Below, one piece after another: positions 40,267-49,600 of a stretch of 64,000 nt of DNA; position 1 is the first letter of the stretch; every line of letters begins with the position of its first letter. The DNA is from Myxococcales bacterium (GTDB taxonomy: Bacteria > Myxococcota > Bradymonadia > UBA7976 > UBA1532). The notes below the pieces were generated by a model. The model saw nothing but the letters and a program-made list of their open reading frames with translations, did not search any database and was not told the origin of the DNA. Where the stretch lies: the NCBI GenBank assembly GCA_020633515.1, contig JACKDM010000008.1, forward strand, positions 1 through 64,000, given 5' to 3'. Both the position numbers and the translations under genes were made by a program.

Positions 40267-42285
40267 TCAATCCAGCGCGCGCCGCACCCGCTCCGCCACG
40301 GCCGCCGCGGTGAAGCCGAACTTCTCCGCCAGCACCTCCGCCGGCGCCGACGCCCCGAAGCGATCCAGCCCGATATGCACCGCGTCCGCCCCCGTGATCC
40401 CCGCCCACGGCAGCGTCACCCCCGCCTCCACCGTCACCGCCAGCGCACCCGCCGGGATCACCCCCTGCCGATACGCCCGATCCTGCGCCCGGAACAACGC
40501 CACGCTCGGCATCGACACCACCGCCACCCGCCGCCCCTCAGCCGCCAACGCCGCCGCCGCCTCCACGCACAGGTGCAGCTCGCTCCCCGTCCCGATCAGC
40601 ACCACCTCCGGCGCCTCCGCCGCCCGCACCACGTAGCCGCCCTTCCACACATCGCGCGCCGCGAAGCCCGCCGGCCGCGCGATCTCCGGCAGCTCCTGCC
40701 GCGTCAACGCCATCGCCACCGGCCCGTGCGCCTGCTCCAGCGCGTACGCCCACGCCAGCGCCACCTCCACCCCGTCCGCCGGCCGGAAGTCCACCAGCCC
40801 CGGGATCAACCGCAGCGCCCACATGTGCTCCACCGGCTGATGCGTCGGCCCGTCCTCGCCGAGGAAGATGCTGTCGTGCGTGAACACCAAGGTGTTGCGC
40901 ACCTCGCTCAGCGCCGCCAGCCGCATGGCCGGGCGCAGGTAGTCGCTGAACACCAGGAAGGTCCCGCAGTACGGCCGCACCCCGCCGTGCAGCGCCAGCC
41001 CGTTGCACAGCGACGCCATCGCGTGCTCGCGGATCCCGAAGTGGAGCTGCCGCCCGTCGTAGCCGAAGTCCTGCCCCTCGATCCGCGGATCGCCCACGAT
41101 CCCGGCGCCCTTCAGCCCCAGCCCGTTCGAGCCCGTCAGATCCGCCGAGCCCCCCACCAGCGCCGGCACCAGCCCGATCGCCGCCTGCACCACCGCGTTG
41201 CCGATCTTGCGCGTCGCGCCCTTCTTCGGCGCCGCCGCCACCAGCTTCTCGACCAGATCGGCCGGCGTCGCCCCGCTCCACAGCGCGTCGTAGAGCTTCG
41301 CCGCCTCCGGGTTGCGCGCCCGCCACCCCGCCATGCCCTCGCGCCACGCCGCGTGCTCCGCCGACTTCCGCTCCCGCGCCTCGGCGAAGTACGCCGCCAC
41401 CTCCGGCGGGATGTGGAACGCCGGCTGATCATCCCAGCCGAGCGCCGCGCGGGTCAGCTTCAGCTCGTCCTTGCCCAGCGGGCTCCCGTGAACCCCCGCC
41501 GTGTCCACCCGATTCGGGCTCCCGAGCCCGATGTGGGTCCGACAGATGATCAACGTCGGCCGCGTCTCCTCGTCGACCGCCTTCTCGAGCGCCCGATGCA
41601 CCTGCTCCGCGTCGTGCCCGTCCGCCCGCTCCACCCGCCAGCCGAGCGCCTTGAAGCGCCGCTCCACGTCCTCCGAGAACGCGAGCGCCGTGTCGCCATC
41701 GATGGTGATCCGGTTGTCGTCGTACAGCCACACCAGGTTGTCGAGGCCCCAGTGCCCGGCCAGCGACGCCGCCTCGTACGAGATCCCCTCCATCAGATCG
41801 CCATCCGAACAGATCGCGAAGACCCGCTGCGGCATCGGCGCGAACTCCTCGCCCTCGACGTCGAGCCGCGCCGCGAGCATCTTCGCCGCCAGCGCCATGC
41901 CCACGGAGTTGGCGACCCCCTGCCCGAGCGGCCCCGTCGTCGTCTCCACCCCCGCCGTGACGTGCACCTCCGGGTGGCCCGGCGTGTGCCCGCCCCACTG
42001 CCGGAAGCTCTGCAAGTCCGCCATCGACAGCGGAAAACCCCACAGATGCAGCATCCCGTACAGCAGCATCGACGCGTGCCCGCACGACAGCACGAAGCGA
42101 TCGCGCGCCGGCCACGCCGGATCGGCCGGATCGAAGCGCAAGAAGGCATCCCACAACACGAACGCGAGATCGGCCTGCCCCATCGGGGCGCCCGGGTGGC
42201 CGGAGTCGGCCTTCTCCACCGCGTCGGCGGCGAGCAGGCGCAGCGTGGTGACGATCTGTCGGCGGAGCTCGGGCGAGAGCGACAT
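40267..42285 (-). CDS. tkt: transketolase
   Basis: 672 residues, full length. Thiamine-diphosphate enzyme of the pentose-phosphate pathway that moves two-carbon ketol units between sugar phosphates. SGHPGAPMGQADLAF (28-42), the diphosphate motif CSDGDLMEG with DDN (159-167, 189-191), the pyrimidine-domain IREHAMASLCNG with the catalytic Glu, and HDSIFLGEDGPTHQPVEH are all intact. ATG 42285 follows GAGGAG; an in-frame upstream extension is not conserved. Divergent from the methyltransferase gene. No pathway partner is nearby, so it is probably the housekeeping copy. Confidence 0.97.
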   Translation of the reverse strand: MSLSPELRRQIVTTLRLLAADAVEKADSGHPGAPMGQADLAFVLWDAFLRFDPADPAWPARDRFVLSCGHASMLLYGMLHLWGFPLSMADLQSFRQWGGHTPGHPEVHVTAGVETTTGPLGQGVANSVGMALAAKMLAARLDVEGEEFAPMPQRVFAICSDGDLMEGISYEAASLAGHWGLDNLVWLYDDNRITIDGDTALAFSEDVERRFKALGWRVERADGHDAEQVHRALEKAVDEETRPTLIICRTHIGLGSPNRVDTAGVHGSPLGKDELKLTRAALGWDDQPAFHIPPEVAAYFAEARERKSAEHAAWREGMAGWRARNPEAAKLYDALWSGATPADLVEKLVAAAPKKGATRKIGNAVVQAAIGLVPALVGGSADLTGSNGLGLKGAGIVGDPRIEGQDFGYDGRQLHFGIREHAMASLCNGLALHGGVRPYCGTFLVFSDYLRPAMRLAALSEVRNTLVFTHDSIFLGEDGPTHQPVEHMWALRLIPGLVDFRPADGVEVALAWAYALEQAHGPVAMALTRQELPEIARPAGFAARDVWKGGYVVRAAEAPEVVLIGTGSELHLCVEAAAALAAEGRRVAVVSMPSVALFRAQDRAYRQGVIPAGALAVTVEAGVTLPWAGITGADAVHIGLDRFGASAPAEVLAEKFGFTAAAVAERVRRALD

Positions 42286-42385
42286 CGGCGTCTCCTCGGT
42301 TCGGGGCCGCGGGCGCGGCGCGCGCAGTCTGCCCGCTGCGGTCGGGCGGGACAAGCCACGCCGTCATCGGGTATGCGTTGCAGCC

Positions 42386-43573
42386 ATGAGCGATGACCCC
42401 GTCACCCGCCAGTTCACCGCCCACCCCTACCCCGCGATCGACCCCGACGCCGCGCTCCTCGACGGGCGCGCCACCCTCAACGACCCCGGCGTCTTCGCCC
42501 CCATCTACTGGCCCGACCGCCCGCCCCCCGCCGGCCTCGCGATCCTCGTCGCCGGCTGCGGCACCTTCGAAGCCGTCGCCCTCGCCCGCCGCCACCCCGA
42601 CGCGCGCGTCGTCGGCGTCGACGTCAGCGAACCCGCGCTCGCCCGCCAGCGCCGGATCGCCGACCGCCACGGCGTCACCAACCTCGAGCTCGTCGCCTGC
42701 GCCCTCGAAGACATCGAGCGCCTCGGCCAGACCTTCGACTTCATCAGCGCCGCCGGCGTGCTCCACCACCTCGCCGATCCGGCCGCCGGACTCGGAGCGC
42801 TCGGCCGCGTGCTCCGCAAGCGCGGCGTCGTCAGCGCCGCCGTCTACGGCGCCACCGCCCGCGCCGGCCTCGCCGCCGTGCAGGCCGCGCTCGCCGGCGC
42901 CGGCCTCGGCCACGACCCCCAAGACCTCCACGTCGCCCGCCAGCTCCTCGCGGCGCTGCCCGCGCACCACCCCGCGCAGAGCTGGATCGCGCGCACCGGC
43001 GAACGCGGCGCGCTCGACGCCCACCTCGTCGACAGCTACCTCCCCGCCCGCGAGGCCAGCTACGACGTGCCCGCGCTCCTCGCGCTCGTCGACGCCGCCG
43101 GCCTCGCCTTCGCCGGCTGGCTGCACAACGCGCCCTACCACCCCGACAGCCTCTTCGTGCCCGGCACCCCCGCCCACCACGCGCTCGACCGCCTCCCGCC
43201 CGCCGCGATGTGGGCCGCCTGCGCCCGCCTCACCGCCCCGCTCGACCACTGGTTCATCGCCGCCCGCGAGGACTCGCCCACCCGCCGCGTCGACCTCGAC
43301 GCCGCCGACCTGCTCGACGCCGTCCCCGGCCGCCGCCACCCGCCCGGACCCGGCCGCCCGCCCATGCCCTACGACCCCCGCGACCCGCTCCAAGAGGCGC
43401 TCTACACCCCGATCGACGGCCGCCGCACCGTGCGCGAGGTCCTCCTCGCCTCCGGCGTCGAAGGCCCCTTCGCCGACCGCGTCGCGCTCGCCCGCCGCTT
43501 CGTGCGCCACCTCTGGCGCACCGACGGCCTCTACCTCCGCCTCCCCGCGGCGCCTACGGTGAATCGCGGTTGA
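42386..43573 (+). CDS. class I SAM-dependent methyltransferase
   Basis: 395 residues. Rossmann-fold methyltransferase: motif I AILVAGCGTFEAVALA, acidic end of strand 2 VVGVDVSEPALARQRRIA, motif IV region FDFISAAGVLHHLADP. The C-terminal ~230 residues hold no catalytic motif I recognise; the end (LQEALYTPIDGRRTVREVLL) resembles the small regulatory/PqqD-like winged domains attached to some methyltransferases. The N-terminal QFTAHPYPAID matches TPR-associated SAM methyltransferases of proteobacteria. TATGCG about ten bases before the ATG may be a -10 element of a nearly leaderless transcript. Confidence 0.85.
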   Translation: MSDDPVTRQFTAHPYPAIDPDAALLDGRATLNDPGVFAPIYWPDRPPPAGLAILVAGCGTFEAVALARRHPDARVVGVDVSEPALARQRRIADRHGVTNLELVACALEDIERLGQTFDFISAAGVLHHLADPAAGLGALGRVLRKRGVVSAAVYGATARAGLAAVQAALAGAGLGHDPQDLHVARQLLAALPAHHPAQSWIARTGERGALDAHLVDSYLPAREASYDVPALLALVDAAGLAFAGWLHNAPYHPDSLFVPGTPAHHALDRLPPAAMWAACARLTAPLDHWFIAAREDSPTRRVDLDAADLLDAVPGRRHPPGPGRPPMPYDPRDPLQEALYTPIDGRRTVREVLLASGVEGPFADRVALARRFVRHLWRTDGLYLRLPAAPTVNRG

Positions 43574-43575
43574 TT

Positions 43576-43588
43576 CGCGCGAGGCGCG
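43576..43588. terminator. short hairpin after methyltransferase stop
   Basis: CGCGC-GAG-GCGCG, starting three bases after the TGA. A perfect five-base GC stem with a three-base loop and no following T run. It could serve as an attenuator or a factor-dependent terminator; in such GC-rich DNA chance occurrence is also plausible. Confidence 0.25.
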
Positions 43589-43705
43589 CGTCCACCATGC
43601 GCCGCGCACAACCCCGGCCATCGAAGCGGCATCTCGGGACCTGACAGCAACTTTCCCGCCCGATGGGATTGCAGCGGCCGCGGTTCCCGGCTACGGTAGT
43701 TGACC

Positions 43706-45856
43706 ATGCGACACCAGCACACATGTGCCACCCGCCCCGCCCTCGCGGCGCTCACGGCGATCCTGCTCGCCGCGTGCGCCGGCAGCACCGGCGACGAGCG
43801 GGTCGAGCCCCGCCCCGAGAACCCCCCGCCCGTCGAGCCCGGCGCCACCGGCGAGCCCGCCCCCGGCGAGGCCCCCGCCGAGGCGCCCCGCGCCGCACCC
43901 AAACCCGCGAAGCTCGACCCCCTCCGCCACCGCGACGACCTCGCCCCCCACGAGCGCCTGCTCGTCGTCATCGACGGCGAGGAGCGCGTCGTCGCCCTCG
44001 ACGCCGCGCTCGCCGCCGGCTACACGCCCGTCGACTTCACCACGAAGTGGACGCCCTACATCTTCCAGCCCGTCGTCGGCCCCGACGGCGAGGTCCTCGA
44101 GAACCGCTACCGCAACATCTACCTCGGCCTCGCCAACGACCAGACCGACGGCGACGGCCGCGCGCTCCCCGACAACGAGCTCAACTTCCTCGAAGTCTTC
44201 GGCATCCCGCCCTCGATGGGCGTCATCCGCAAGCGCTTCATCGAAGACGCCGACAAGGCCTGCCACGCCGCGATCGACTACCCCGCCATCGCCGCGGTCG
44301 AGTCGATCCCGTGGGAGGGCGGCCGCCTCGCGCGCAAGGCCAAGGCCAAGGCGGCGGCCGCCCGCCGCGCGATCGACCGCGCGCTCAAGGACGCCAACGT
44401 CGAGACCTTCGAAGCCCTCGCCGTGGCCGACCCCAAAAAGGCCGCGTCGCTCGAAGACGAGCGCGAGGTCGCCGAGATGGGCGAGGGGCGGGAGAAGGCG
44501 TTCGCCGAGATCGAGAAGCGCCTCGCCTGCGACGAGCACGACCGCGACCGCTACAAGCACAAGACCGGGCAGTTCGACAACGGCCTGCGCATGGCGCTGC
44601 GGCGGTTCCAGCGCAAGCACAAGATCTACGAGTACGCCAACTTCAGCCGCGAGACGATGGAGATGCTCGGCAAGCCGCCGATCGAGACCAACTTCCTCGC
44701 CTTCGAGCGGGTCTTGACCGAGCGCGTCGTCGCCGCGACCCACATCATCGAAGACGGCACCGCGCAGACCGGCGACGAGGTCCCCACCTGGACGGCGGCC
44801 GACGGCACCACCCGCCCGCTGCGCAACCTCGTCGACGAGTTCGTCGGCGCCGCCAAGACCCAGCTCGGCCTCGACACGCCCGAGAAGGTCCTCGCCTTCT
44901 TCCAGCGCCACCCCGCCGAAGACCTCGCCTGGCTCCGCGTCGGCGTGCGCTTCCCCGAGCTGCCCGAGTACTACAGCCCGCAGATGGATCTCTCGATCGT
45001 CATCGACCGCGGCGACGTCTGGTACGACCTGCCCTACAACGACAAGGGCAAGGAGATCGCCCAGCCCCGCGCGCGGCTGCCCAAGCTCTCGCTCTACCTG
45101 AACTACAACGGCCAGCGGATCCGCCTCGTGCGCTGGCCGACCACGATCGGCGGCTGGCGCAAGGATCTGGCGAAGAACGGCTACGAGTACATGCGCTACA
45201 AGGGCAGCGACGTCGGCGACCGCGTGATCCGCAAGATCATCTCCGGCCCCACCTGGGTCCCGCCCGAGAGCACGCCCTTGTCGAGCCTCGCCAAGCGCAA
45301 GTGGATCAACGGCCAGGGCCAGGGCATCGTCAACTACGACGAGCTCGGCCCCGGCTACCTCTCGGCCTACGGGCTCGTCGCCGGCTACTTCGTCATCCCC
45401 AACGACGACGACCCCAGCCGCGACGTCGACCGCGGGATCCGGGCGCACGGCTCGTCGGACTACATGTCGATCCAGAGCAGCCAGCGCTTCAGCCACGGCT
45501 GCCACCGGCTCCTCAACCACCTCTCGGTGCGGCTCTACGGCTTCATCCTCAACCACCGCAACCACACCGTCGCCGGCGACCAGAAGATGAACCACAGCCG
45601 GCAGTTCTACCACGGCGAGCAGGTCTTCGAAGTGCGGCTGCCCACCCGCGGCTTCGCGTACTTCCTCGACCCGCCGCTGCCGGTGACGGTCACCGAGGGG
45701 CGGATCCGCGGCAAGCGGCAGCGGCCCTACGAGGACTACGTCAAGATCCCGGGCCAGGAGTACCCGGCGCACATGCCGGGCGAGGCGCCGGAGGGCGAGG
45801 GCGACGACCGCGCGGGCGGCGGCGCGGCGATGGCCGACGAGGACGACGACGCATGA
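43706..45856 (+). CDS. L,D-transpeptidase (YkuD)-domain lipoprotein
   Basis: 716 residues from ATG 43706. Signal peptide with lipobox LAAC (Cys24), then a Pro/Glu/Ala-rich tether, a long central region with a putative peptidoglycan-binding segment (GLRMALRRFQRKHKIYEYAN), and a C-terminal catalytic domain with SHGCHRL (Ser596, His597, Gly598, Cys599, Arg601), the YkuD nucleophile motif. L,D-transpeptidases form 3-3 cross-links in peptidoglycan or attach lipoproteins to it. Larger than the typical ~300-residue enzyme because of the central region, as in YcbB-type proteins. Stop overlaps the PEGA gene (ATGA). TACGGT 12 bases before the ATG may be a -10 element. Confidence 0.87.
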   Translation: MRHQHTCATRPALAALTAILLAACAGSTGDERVEPRPENPPPVEPGATGEPAPGEAPAEAPRAAPKPAKLDPLRHRDDLAPHERLLVVIDGEERVVALDAALAAGYTPVDFTTKWTPYIFQPVVGPDGEVLENRYRNIYLGLANDQTDGDGRALPDNELNFLEVFGIPPSMGVIRKRFIEDADKACHAAIDYPAIAAVESIPWEGGRLARKAKAKAAAARRAIDRALKDANVETFEALAVADPKKAASLEDEREVAEMGEGREKAFAEIEKRLACDEHDRDRYKHKTGQFDNGLRMALRRFQRKHKIYEYANFSRETMEMLGKPPIETNFLAFERVLTERVVAATHIIEDGTAQTGDEVPTWTAADGTTRPLRNLVDEFVGAAKTQLGLDTPEKVLAFFQRHPAEDLAWLRVGVRFPELPEYYSPQMDLSIVIDRGDVWYDLPYNDKGKEIAQPRARLPKLSLYLNYNGQRIRLVRWPTTIGGWRKDLAKNGYEYMRYKGSDVGDRVIRKIISGPTWVPPESTPLSSLAKRKWINGQGQGIVNYDELGPGYLSAYGLVAGYFVIPNDDDPSRDVDRGIRAHGSSDYMSIQSSQRFSHGCHRLLNHLSVRLYGFILNHRNHTVAGDQKMNHSRQFYHGEQVFEVRLPTRGFAYFLDPPLPVTVTEGRIRGKRQRPYEDYVKIPGQEYPAHMPGEAPEGEGDDRAGGGAAMADEDDDA

Positions 45857-46419
45857 AGCAGGTGTGGTTGACGGCGGCGCTGTGTGCGCTCGCGGCCCCG
45901 GCGGCGGCGCAGCCGGGCGACGAAGACAAGCCGGCGGTGGTGCGCGCGGCCGAGGCCAAGGTCAAGGCGGCGGGCGCGAAGTCACAGACGACGGTCGCCG
46001 AAGAGGTCGCCGCGCACGACCGCGCGCTCGCGGCGGCCGACAAGCAGGAGAGGAGCCACGTCAAGCTCTCGTTCGCGACCCGTCCCTCGGTCGCGGCGCG
46101 GGTCTACCACGGCAAGAAGCTGCTCGGCACGACGCCCTTCTCGGTGCAGTGGAAGCACGACTCGGGGCCGGTCGACGTCGTCGTGCGCGCGCCCGGCTAC
46201 CTCCCGGTCAACACCCGCGCCTACAGCTTCCGCGACGACGACGTCGTCGTCGAGCTGACCCGCCCCGCCGACGCGAGCCGGCTCCTCGGCTACAAGAAGA
46301 AGATCGAGCCGCCCCCCGACGAGGCCGCCGCCGGCGACGAGAAGCTCGTCCCCCCCGCCGGCGCCCCCGGCCCCGGCCTGCCCAAGCCCGCCCCGCCCCC
46401 CGCGCCCGCGACGCCCTGA
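45853..46419 (+). CDS. secreted PEGA-domain protein
   Basis: 188 residues. Signal peptide ending AAAQ, then a charged helical region, a PEGA-like domain (KLSFATRPSVAARVYHGKKL, LLGTTPFSVQW, VVVRAPGYLPVNTRAY) and a Pro/Ala-rich tail. PEGA domains are small beta modules in surface proteins thought to bind or form scaffolds. ATG 45853 overlaps the stop of the L,D-transpeptidase gene by four bases, so the two are co-translated and probably act together at the cell wall. Confidence 0.82.
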   Translation: MKQVWLTAALCALAAPAAAQPGDEDKPAVVRAAEAKVKAAGAKSQTTVAEEVAAHDRALAAADKQERSHVKLSFATRPSVAARVYHGKKLLGTTPFSVQWKHDSGPVDVVVRAPGYLPVNTRAYSFRDDDVVVELTRPADASRLLGYKKKIEPPPDEAAAGDEKLVPPAGAPGPGLPKPAPPPAPATP

Positions 46420-46651
46420 GCGCCCCCGGGCCCGCGCCCCGGCATCCCCCGCTCCCCACCTGCCCGCCGCGCGCGCGCCCGCCATCCGTGCAGCTCGCCA
46501 GGCTCCCCCCGCCGCCTGCGCGCCGAGGCCGCCCCGGCGGCGCTCACCGCGCAACGGCTCAACCGTACAGACCGAATCCATGGGTGGATCTACCCCCCGG
46601 TTTCGGTGCACCGTAAACGGGACGGCGCCCGGCGCCGACAGGGGGGATCCA
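46420..46651. other. intergenic region before the giant MYXO-CTERM gene
   Basis: 232 bases, the longest gene-free stretch. The first ~140 are C-rich with nothing recognisable. The last ~90 carry a perfect ten-base palindrome CGGTGCACCG (46604-46613), an imperfect inverted pair ATCCA/TGGAT (46577-46590) and a GGCGCCCGGCGCC stem (46624-46636). GGGGGGATCC just before ATG 46652 is the probable ribosome site. The palindromes suggest a regulator site, not proven. Confidence 0.4.
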
Positions 46652-49600
46652 ATGAATCGAAGACTGCATCCGGCAGCAGCGGCCATCACATGCGCGATCG
46701 CCGCCTTCATCGCCACGACCGCTCACGCCCAGAACGAGGGCTTCCGCGTCGTCACCGTGCCCTGGGTCGCGACCAACCCGGCCGTGCCGCACGACGGCGT
46801 CGCCGGGCAGCCGCACTTCCTGCAAGCCGTCGCCGACGGCTGCGTCGAGGGCCAGCTCCAGTTCCGCTGGGACCTCGACGGCGACGGCACCTACGACACC
46901 GACTTCGCCGCCGCGCCGAACCGCTGGAACCTCGGCGCGCAGCACACCTACGAGGCGGCGGAGACCCGCCTCTTCTACCCGCGCGTCGAGGGCCGCTGCG
47001 GCGAGGCGACCGCCAGCGCCGAGTTCCCGATCCGGGTCAACGTCGACCCCCCGCTCGGCATCCGCGTCAACCGCGCGATCAGCAACGGCCTCTGGGCCGG
47101 CCACATCCAGCTCCTGCGCGACCCGGCCCTCCGGAGAGCGCGCTTCGGCGGGCAGGCGCACAACTGGGCCGACACCGCGATGCTCGCGCAGGCGATGATG
47201 AACCGCGGCCACCGCGCCGGCGTCGACGGGGCGACCGACCCCTACCTCGAAGACGTGCAGTGGATGCTGCACCACGTCGCCAGCAACCTCACCGTCCAGC
47301 CTGATCCGGCGCCGCAGGCGGGCGAGGACCCCGACTTCAACGACAACGGCGTCCTGCTGCGCGTCGAGGGCGAGGAGAACTACGTCGGCGGCGGCTGCCT
47401 CGAGGCGCTCGCGAGCTACGGCGACATGGACTACGTGCCCCCGCCCGAGGCCGGCCTCCCCGCCCCCCTGCGAGGCATCTCGCTCGGCGAGCTGGTGCAG
47501 GACGCCGCCGAGTACTTCGCCTGGTCGCAGAGCGAGATCCCGTTCAACGACGCGATCGCCGGCGGCTGGGACTACAGCGTCAACGCCGGCCAGATCGACA
47601 CCTCGCAGGTCGGCTGGGCCGCCGTCGGCCTCTTCGCCGCCCGCATCAACGGCGGCGCGCAGATCGCCGACTGGGTCACCGACCGGCTCTACCAGGGCGT
47701 GCTCTTCAACGACGCCAGCCGCGGCGGCGACCCCAACCTACGCGGCGGCTATGGCTACCGCACCTTCAATGAGTGCGGCGCCAACTATGCCCGCTCCGGC
47801 GCGATGCTCAACGCGCTCGGCTTCGCCACCGCCCGCGACCGCGACGACCCGCAGGTGCAGGCGACGGTGGACTACCTCGGCCGCAACTGGGGCCCGGCCC
47901 TGCCCGACTGCTGGGGCGGCACCAACATCAGCAACTACTACGCGATGTACCAGATCGCCAAGGGCATGCGCTCCTTCGTGCCCGCGTTCGACGTCATCGG
48001 CGACGGCGTCGACTGGTACCGCGAGTACGCGCAGTTCCTCGTCGACACCCAGCCGGCCGACGGGCGCTGGAACAACGACACCGTCTGGATGGGCGGCCGC
48101 GAGATCACCCACGCGCTCGGCCTGCTCGTGCTCATCCCCACCCTCTTCGAAGCGCCGCCCACCGCCGTCGCGCAGGGCACCCCGCTCGATATCGGCCCCG
48201 GCGACACCGTCACCTTCACCCACGGCAACTCGTACGTGCTCGACCCCACCGCCCCGATCGTCACCTATCGCTGGGACTTCGCGAGCTACCCCGACGGCCT
48301 CGACGCCGACGGCGACGGCCGCTTCGACGGGCCCGACGACATCGCGCCCGAGGACCTCGACGGCGACGGCCGGGTCAGCGGCGACGAGATCCGGTGGGAG
48401 ATCGAGACCGACGACCCCGACCTGCACCCCGAGTGGACCTTCGACCCGGCGCTCGCCTTCGGCGACGAGCTCGTCGTCACCGTGCGCTTGCAGGTCGAAG
48501 ACACCCTCGGCCGCACCGACGACGACGCCGAGTCGGTCGTCATCCGCATCGCCTACGTCAACCACCCCCCGGTCGCCGCCGCCCACCCCGAGCGCGGCGG
48601 TGAGTACCGCGTCTCGCCCGGCGGCGTCGTACGCCTCGACGGCCGCGGCAGCTTCGACCCCGACAGCGACGACGACCCCGCGCCCGGCTTCCCCCGCGAC
48701 AGCCTCACCAGCATCGCCTGGGACCTCGACGGCGACGGCACCTTCGAAACCGACGGCGCCCTCGTCGACTACGCCGCGCCCCAAGGCGCGCTCGAGGGCC
48801 AGACCCGCGTCGCCCGCCTCCGCGTCTGTGACGACGGCACCTGGATCGGCCAGACCGACGCCGAGTGCGGCGGCGACTGCTCGCTCTGCCACATCGCCGA
48901 CGCCCGGATCCGGATCCAGACCGGCCCCGACGCCGTCGTCGACCCCGCGTTCGTCGTCACCGAGGGCGACACCGTGCTCGTCGACGGCGGCGCCTCGAAC
49001 CACCCCGCCGGCCGCCCCTACCAGCTCGCCTGGGCCTGCGCCGACGGCCTCCCGTTCGTGCCCGCCGCCGACGGCCGCTCGATCACCATCGACGCGAGCG
49101 ACATCGACGGCCCCGCCGCCGGCCGCGTCTTCGACTGCACCCTCACCGCCACCGGCGACGGCCTCACCGACGTCGCGACCTTCACCGTCACCGTGCAGAA
49201 CCGCGCCCCGACCCTGACCGCGGTCCTCGTCGGCGAGCCCGCCGAGGGCGCCACCGTGCAGATCCGCGCCGAGGGCGACGACGCGCCCGCCGATCGCGAC
49301 GGGCTGCGCTACAGCTTCGACTGCGACGGCGACGGCCGCTTCGAGGTCGTCGACAGCGCCTCGCCCGTCGCCGACTGCCCGCTCGACGACGGCGACTACG
49401 CGCCCCGGGTGCGGGTCGACGACGGCGACGGCGGCGTCACCGCGTTCGACGTGCCGCCCTTCACCGTGCCCAACCGCCCGCCCCAGGCGCCCCCCGTCGT
49501 CTGCCCCGCCGACGTGCGCGAGGGCGTCGAGGTCGTGTGGGTCATCGAGGCCGCCGACCCCGGCCGCGGCGCCGTCGCCTGCGCGCTCACCGCGCCCGTG